From NCBI GenBank assembly GCA_045590955.1, contig JAZNSB010000031.1:1-9604 (forward strand): a stretch of 9,604 nt of DNA, given 5' to 3'. The DNA is from JAZNSB01 sp045590955. Its GTDB lineage: Bacteria > Pseudomonadota > Alphaproteobacteria > RF32 > CAG-239. The position numbers and the translations under genes are program-made. Positions within the stretch are counted from its first letter, which is position 1. The number at the start of each line of letters is the position of its first letter. The notes under the pieces were generated by a model that was not told the DNA's origin, searched no databases, and saw nothing but the letters and a program-made list of their open reading frames with translations. Positions 6,073 through 9,604 of the stretch are shown piece after piece.

Positions 6073-6857
6073 ATAAGATTTTTTTAGTTACTCTAGCCTT
6101 GTGTTTTTTTACAAGCTTTGCAACACAAGCTCAAGACATCAACCTTACTGCAGAAGAAAAAGTTGAATGGCACGACAATGAGCAAAAACTTATTGCCGTA
6201 GGCAATGCTGTTGTTACAAGAGCTGATATGCAGATTAAAGCTCAACACATGGAAGGTGTTTATAATAAAGCTCCTAAGGCAGATAAAAAAGCAAAAATAA
6301 AAGAAATTCATGCAAAAGAAAAAGTTGAAATGAAAACCAATAAAGTAACCGCTTACGGTGACACTTTAGATTATTCTTTAGAAAAAGACACAGCAGTTTT
6401 AAAAGGCAGTCCGGCAAAAATTATGACAAAAGAAAATTCTCTTACCGCAGAAGAAAGTATCATATACTATCCCGGTCAAAACAAAGCCATTGCAACAGGC
6501 AACGTAACTGTTAAAGAAAAAGACAATACCATAAACTCTCAGCAAATGATTGCCTATTTCAAAGAAAACCAAGGTTCAAAACTTGAAATTGAAAAAATAG
6601 AGATGAACAGTTCCATTTTCATAAACTCACCAAAGGGCAAAGTTTTTGCCGATTCCGGTATATATTTTCCGGATAGCGGACTTGTAAAATTGTATAATAA
6701 TGTTCGCATAGAAAAAGACGGCAACACACTTCACGGAGATTATGCTCAAACCAATGTTAAAACAGGAGTAAGTAAAATAATTTCAAACAAACAAGGCAAA
6801 TCAAGAGTCCATGGCGTGTTTAAGGAACAAAAAAAGGACAAAACAGATGCAAAATAA
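6069..6857 (+). CDS. lptA: Periplasmic LPS transport bridge protein LptA, extended form
   Basis: LptA forms the periplasmic beta-jellyroll bridge that carries LPS from LptC to LptD. The 262-residue product has a signal peptide cleaved after about residue 21 (ATQA before QD). Successive OstA-type strands follow: AVGNAVV (43-49), AKEKVEM (82-88), ATGNVTV (142-148) and LYNNVRI (208-214), each leading to a Q/E/G-rich strand ending in aromatic residues. It ends with the family-like RVHGVF and a lysine-rich tail. The mature chain of about 241 residues is clearly longer than the roughly 158 of E. coli LptA, apparently through extra jellyroll rungs. It overlaps the lptC stop by four bases (ATGA), with AAGGAG 5 nt upstream. 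lptB begins inside its last codons. Confidence 0.92.
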   Translation: MNKIFLVTLALCFFTSFATQAQDINLTAEEKVEWHDNEQKLIAVGNAVVTRADMQIKAQHMEGVYNKAPKADKKAKIKEIHAKEKVEMKTNKVTAYGDTLDYSLEKDTAVLKGSPAKIMTKENSLTAEESIIYYPGQNKAIATGNVTVKEKDNTINSQQMIAYFKENQGSKLEIEKIEMNSSIFINSPKGKVFADSGIYFPDSGLVKLYNNVRIEKDGNTLHGDYAQTNVKTGVSKIISNKQGKSRVHGVFKEQKKDKTDAK

Positions 6858-7596
6858 TTTATCATATTCCCCATCTTCAAAACTTGAAGTTTTTAATATC
6901 GGAAAAAAATATAAAAACAGGGTTGTTTTAAAGAACGTTTCACTTCATGTAAAAAGAGGAGAAGCTGTTGGTTTGTTGGGACCGAATGGTGCCGGAAAAA
7001 CCACATCTTTTTACTGTATAACCGGCTTAATCACTCCCGATTACGGCGACGTGCACATTGACAACACCGACATTACCTACATGCCCATGTATAGAAGAGC
7101 CCAACTAGGCATAGGTTACTTACCTCAAGAAGCTTCCATTTTCAGAACATTGAGCGTGGAAGATAACATAAAAGCCATTTTAGAAGTGGTTGAACAAGAT
7201 GAAAGCAAAAGAGAAAATCTTTTGGAAGAATTACTCTCAGAATTTTCTATATCACACTTAAGAAAATCTCTGGCTCTTTCTTTGTCTGGCGGAGAAAGAA
7301 GAAGGCTTGAAATTGCCAGAGCTCTTGCCAGTCAACCGCATTACATATTGCTTGATGAACCTCTGGCCGGTATTGATCCTATTGCTGTTAATGACATCAG
7401 ACAACTTGTCGGACAATTAAAACATAGAGGTTTAGGAGTTTTAATAACAGACCATAATGTTAGAGAAACTTTAGATATTGTAGACAGAGCATATATATTA
7501 CACGGTGGCACCGTACTGATGGAAGGAAATCCTGAAGAAATTGTATCTAGTAAAGAAGTAAGAAAGGTTTACCTTGGCGAAAATTTCTCCATGTAA
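6847..7596 (+). CDS. lptB: LPS export ABC transporter ATPase LptB
   Basis: LptB is the cytoplasmic ATPase of the LptB2FG complex that extracts LPS from the inner membrane. I start it at ATG 6847 (MQNNLSYSPSSK) because AAGGA lies 8 nt upstream. An in-frame ATG at 6811 has no usable ribosome-binding site. The 249-residue protein has all ABC motifs: Walker A GPNGAGKTT (45-53), Q-loop Gln94 in GYLPQEASIF, signature LSGGERRR (146-153), Walker B ILLDEP (167-172), D-loop AGIDP and switch His203 in ITDHNVRE. The GYLPQE and LSGGERRRLEIARAL wording is characteristic of LptB. The start overlaps the end of lptA by 11 nt. lptF and lptG, the membrane partners, are not in the window and are usually encoded elsewhere. 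Confidence 0.96.
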   Translation: MQNNLSYSPSSKLEVFNIGKKYKNRVVLKNVSLHVKRGEAVGLLGPNGAGKTTSFYCITGLITPDYGDVHIDNTDITYMPMYRRAQLGIGYLPQEASIFRTLSVEDNIKAILEVVEQDESKRENLLEELLSEFSISHLRKSLALSLSGGERRRLEIARALASQPHYILLDEPLAGIDPIAVNDIRQLVGQLKHRGLGVLITDHNVRETLDIVDRAYILHGGTVLMEGNPEEIVSSKEVRKVYLGENFSM

Positions 7597-7605
7597 GAGG
7601 ATTTT

Positions 7606-9084
7606 ATGGCTCTCGCACCAAAGCTTGAAATAAGACAAAAACAAGCCCTTACCATGACAGCCCGTCTGCGTGAGGCCATAAACTTGTTGCAACTAAACAA
7701 CGTAGAACTTTCTCAATTAATAGAAACAGAAATTGAAAGAAATCCTTTTTTAGAAAAAGAAACAGACTTTTTATCATCAGCAGAAGAAAACAGTTTAAGC
7801 ATTAATGATCTTACAGACGACAGAACTATTGATGAAGATATTTTGCAAAATACCCCCTCACACGACTACCAAACAGAAGACTTTGGCTCAGACGCCCAAG
7901 GATATGAAAATCAAGAAGAATACTCATGGACATCTTCTGCCAAGCAAAAACTTTCTCAATCTGATGAAGATTTTGATTATATTCAAGAACGACTACAATC
8001 AGAAAAATCCGTTTACAGACTTATAGAAGAACAAATAGAAAACCGTTTCATTCAGCCAAAAGAAAAATTTATAGCTCATATTTTGGCACAAGAACTTGAC
8101 GAATGCGGTTACATTAGAGCAGACTTTAAACAGCTCGCCAACAAGCTGAAAATTAGCAAAAAAGAGCTTGAAAGCACCCTTTTTTCCTTACAAAAATTTG
8201 AACCGAGCGGAATTTTTGCCAGAAATTTGCAAGAATGCTTAAAAATTCAGCTTCAAGATAACAATCAACTCACTCCAAAGTTAGAATTATTATTACAAAA
8301 CTTAGAATTGGTTGGAGCAAAAAAAATCAATGACCTAAAAAAAATTTGCAATTGCTCAGAAAAAGAATTTTTTGAAATGTTGGCAATTATTAAAACCTTA
8401 AACCCAAAACCTTTGGTCGGATATGGCAATTTTAACGCAGGCTATATTGTCCCTGATGTCATTGTAAAAATGAACAGCGCACAAGAATTTTTTATAGAAT
8501 TAAATCCAAACTCTTTACCAAAAGTTTTAATAAATAATGTTTATTGCAAACAAATCAGCTCTGGCAACAACAAAGAAGCAAAAAAATTTTTGAAAAACAG
8601 CTTAAGCAGAGCTAATTTTATTATCAAATCCATGCACCAAAGAGCCAATACCATTTTATCCGTAAGTGAAGAAATTATCAAACATCAAAAAGATTTTTTT
8701 CATCATGGAGTTGGGCACCTAAGGCCACTTCAACTCAAAGATATTGCACTTCAGCTAGATATTAATGAAAGCACCGTAAGTCGTATTATAAATGGCAAAT
8801 ATATGCAAACCCCTCGTGGCACTTTTGAGCTAAAATACTTTTTTTCAAATGCTGCTTTTGCTTATTCCGGCGAAGACAATTTATCTACGACCACCATTAA
8901 AGCGCAAATAAAACAGCTCATTGAAAAAGAAAGTCCGGACAACATTTTATCCGATGATAAATTAGTAGAAATTTTTGCTCAAAAAGGAGTTAAAATAGCT
9001 CGCCGAACCATCACAAAATACAGGGAACAACAAAACATTCCTACATCGGCAGAGAGGAAAAGACAAAAAAGAAAGCCTTTTTAA
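7606..9084 (+). CDS. rpoN: RNA polymerase sigma-54 factor
   Basis: Sigma-54 directs RNA polymerase to -24/-12 promoters and needs an AAA+ activator to open them. The 492-residue product is full length. Region I (residues 1-50) is rich in Gln and Leu (PKLEIRQKQALTMTARLREA, with ERNPFLE near its end) and contacts activators. Region II (about 51-130) is acidic and variable. The core-binding domain follows at about 130-330. The DNA-binding part has a helix-turn-helix at about 379-398 (DIALQLDINESTVSRIINGK) followed by YMQTPRGTFELKYFFS. The RpoN box ARRTITKYRE is at 465-474. The ATG has GAGG 5 nt upstream and lies 9 nt after lptB, so it is co-transcribed with the LPS genes. A sigma-54 site ahead of kdsD suggests autoregulation. 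Confidence 0.98.
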   Translation: MALAPKLEIRQKQALTMTARLREAINLLQLNNVELSQLIETEIERNPFLEKETDFLSSAEENSLSINDLTDDRTIDEDILQNTPSHDYQTEDFGSDAQGYENQEEYSWTSSAKQKLSQSDEDFDYIQERLQSEKSVYRLIEEQIENRFIQPKEKFIAHILAQELDECGYIRADFKQLANKLKISKKELESTLFSLQKFEPSGIFARNLQECLKIQLQDNNQLTPKLELLLQNLELVGAKKINDLKKICNCSEKEFFEMLAIIKTLNPKPLVGYGNFNAGYIVPDVIVKMNSAQEFFIELNPNSLPKVLINNVYCKQISSGNNKEAKKFLKNSLSRANFIIKSMHQRANTILSVSEEIIKHQKDFFHHGVGHLRPLQLKDIALQLDINESTVSRIINGKYMQTPRGTFELKYFFSNAAFAYSGEDNLSTTTIKAQIKQLIEKESPDNILSDDKLVEIFAQKGVKIARRTITKYREQQNIPTSAERKRQKRKPF

Positions 9085-9139
9085 TCCACCGAATGCGGTA
9101 ACATAATAATACTAAATGTTACAAAGACAATCCGTTTCT

Positions 9140-9170
9140 AAAGCTTATTTTATAAAGGCTTTTGTTTTTT
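9140..9170 (+). terminator. Probable intrinsic terminator after rpoN
   Basis: AAAGC (9140-9144) pairs with GCTTT (9158-9162). An inner TTAT/ATAA stem closes a TTT loop, with two unpaired bases (AG) on the right side. The stem runs into TGTTTTTT. The GC content is low, so the hairpin is only moderately stable and read-through into hpf is possible. Its position 56 nt beyond the rpoN stop is normal for the end of an operon. Confidence 0.5.
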
Positions 9171-9238
9171 CAAAAAAAACAAAAAAAATATATTTATAAA
9201 AAATCGGCATAAAATTTCCTTGTTTTTCAATCAGATTG

Positions 9239-9267
9239 CTTGACTTTTCGGGAAATAACTGCTTTTT
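9239..9267 (+). promoter_or_regulatory. Possible hpf promoter (good -35, weak -10)
   Basis: CTTGAC at 9239-9244 matches the alphaproteobacterial -35 pattern fully. It is followed after 17 nt by CTTTTT (9262-9267), a poor version of CTATAT. The leader would be roughly 95 nt. A TATAAA at 9325-9330 is closer to the gene but lacks a recognisable -35 box. Confidence 0.3.
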
Positions 9268-9300
9268 TTATTGCAATTTTTGAATAATTCTTCATAATTT

Positions 9301-9326
9301 TATCAAATTTTAACAAAATTTTGATA
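9301..9326. repeat. AT-rich inverted repeat upstream of hpf
   Basis: TATCAAA (9301-9307) and TTTGATA (9320-9326) form a perfect 7-bp inverted repeat. The inner TTTT/AAAA extends the pairing with a single unpaired T, giving 11 bp around an AAC loop. It ends 41 nt before the hpf start codon and its right arm overlaps a TATAAA -10-like box. It could be an operator, or a chance product of the A/T-rich composition. Confidence 0.4.
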
Positions 9327-9367
9327 TAAACTTGCAGAATTAACAATCAAGAAAGAAGGAAAGAAAA

Positions 9368-9604
9368 ATGAAAATAACACTATTAGGCAATCAAGTAGAT
9401 ATTGGTGATAGACTTCGCAACCACGTTGAAGAAAACGTATTAAATTCTGTAAACAAATACTTTGCCGCTCCAATTAGCTGCAATGTATCTTTTGCAAAAA
9501 TTAGCGATGACACTTTTGAAGCAGAAGTAACTGTTCACCCTGCAAAAGGCATGATTTTGAAAAGAACAGGTCAAGCTGGTCATCCATATTCTGGATTTGA
9601 TGAC
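9368..9604 (+). CDS. hpf: Ribosome hibernation promoting factor, N-terminal part (cut by window edge)
   Basis: HPF binds the 30S decoding channel and drives formation of inactive 100S or stabilised 70S ribosomes in slow growth. The 79 residues present begin MKITLLGNQVDIGDRLRNHV and match the beta-alpha-beta-beta-beta-alpha fold of the S30AE domain. EAEVTVHPAKGMILKRTGQA and the terminal SGFDD show the expected conserved positions. The ATG at 9368 follows AAGGA by 7 nt. The position after rpoN is standard in Proteobacteria, where ptsN often comes next. Alphaproteobacteria usually carry a long form of about 190 residues with a C-terminal dimerisation domain; the window ends too early to tell. 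Confidence 0.93.
   Translation, partial: MKITLLGNQVDIGDRLRNHVEENVLNSVNKYFAAPISCNVSFAKISDDTFEAEVTVHPAKGMILKRTGQAGHPYSGFDD

Larger units (their letters stand above)
9085..9367. other. rpoN-hpf intergenic region, 283 nt
   Basis: This AT-rich gap has no open reading frame I can support. In order it holds a short ACCG/CGGT hairpin just after the rpoN stop (9088-9099), a probable terminator (9140-9170), A/T runs (9171-9200), a CTTGAC -35-like box (9239-9244), an AT-rich dyad (9301-9326) and the hpf ribosome-binding site AAGGA (9356-9360). Its length contrasts with the packed or overlapping junctions of the operon before it. hpf therefore probably has its own promoter. Confidence 0.7.

Noticed and set aside
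6811..6846. Upstream ATG start for lptB
   Set aside because: It has no spaced Shine-Dalgarno and adds a basic 12-residue stretch not typical of LptB; ATG 6847 has AAGGA at good spacing.
9088..9099. ACCG-AATG-CGGT hairpin directly after rpoN as the terminator
   Set aside because: The stem is only 4 bp and is not followed by a T-run; the hairpin at 9140-9162 is better.
9205..9220. CGGCATAAAATTTCCT as a second sigma-54 promoter ahead of hpf
   Set aside because: The -24 half resembles TGGCA, but the -12 dinucleotide is CC instead of the near-invariant GC at the required spacing.

Overview
The window comes from an AT-rich Gram-negative bacterium, most likely an alphaproteobacterium. Three things point that way: the gene order lptC-lptA-lptB-rpoN-hpf with a KpsF/KdsD-type isomerase directly upstream, the alphaproteobacterial character of EF-G and LptC, and promoters close to the alphaproteobacterial CTTGAC-N17-CTATAT pattern. 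The low G+C suggests a small-genome or host-associated lineage, but that is inference. No mobile element, tRNA, rRNA or CRISPR array is visible.

Left half, minus strand: the str operon reads right to left as rpsL (S12), rpsG (S7), fusA (EF-G) and tuf (EF-Tu, cut by the window edge). A good housekeeping promoter lies about 70 nt before rpsL. It is entangled with a set of TTGAGT direct and inverted repeats. A GC-rich hairpin sits between fusA and tuf. Further upstream, still on the minus strand, are an unrecognised small membrane protein with its own intrinsic terminator and a secreted DUF2147 protein.

Right half, plus strand: kdsD, lptC, lptA, lptB and rpoN are tightly packed or overlapping. 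KdsD makes the precursor of Kdo, the inner-core LPS sugar. LptC, LptA and LptB are parts of the LPS transport machine. RpoN is sigma-54. After rpoN comes a 283-nt gap with a probable terminator, then the start of hpf (ribosome hibernation factor), cut by the window edge.

The 182-nt divergent region between the DUF2147 gene and kdsD holds a sigma-70-type promoter facing left. It also holds a near-consensus sigma-54 -24/-12 element facing right, into the operon that ends with rpoN itself. This suggests sigma-54 control of LPS export genes and autoregulation of rpoN, and is the most interesting observation here. Otherwise the window is mainly conserved core genome; I see no clear evidence of a wholly new system.
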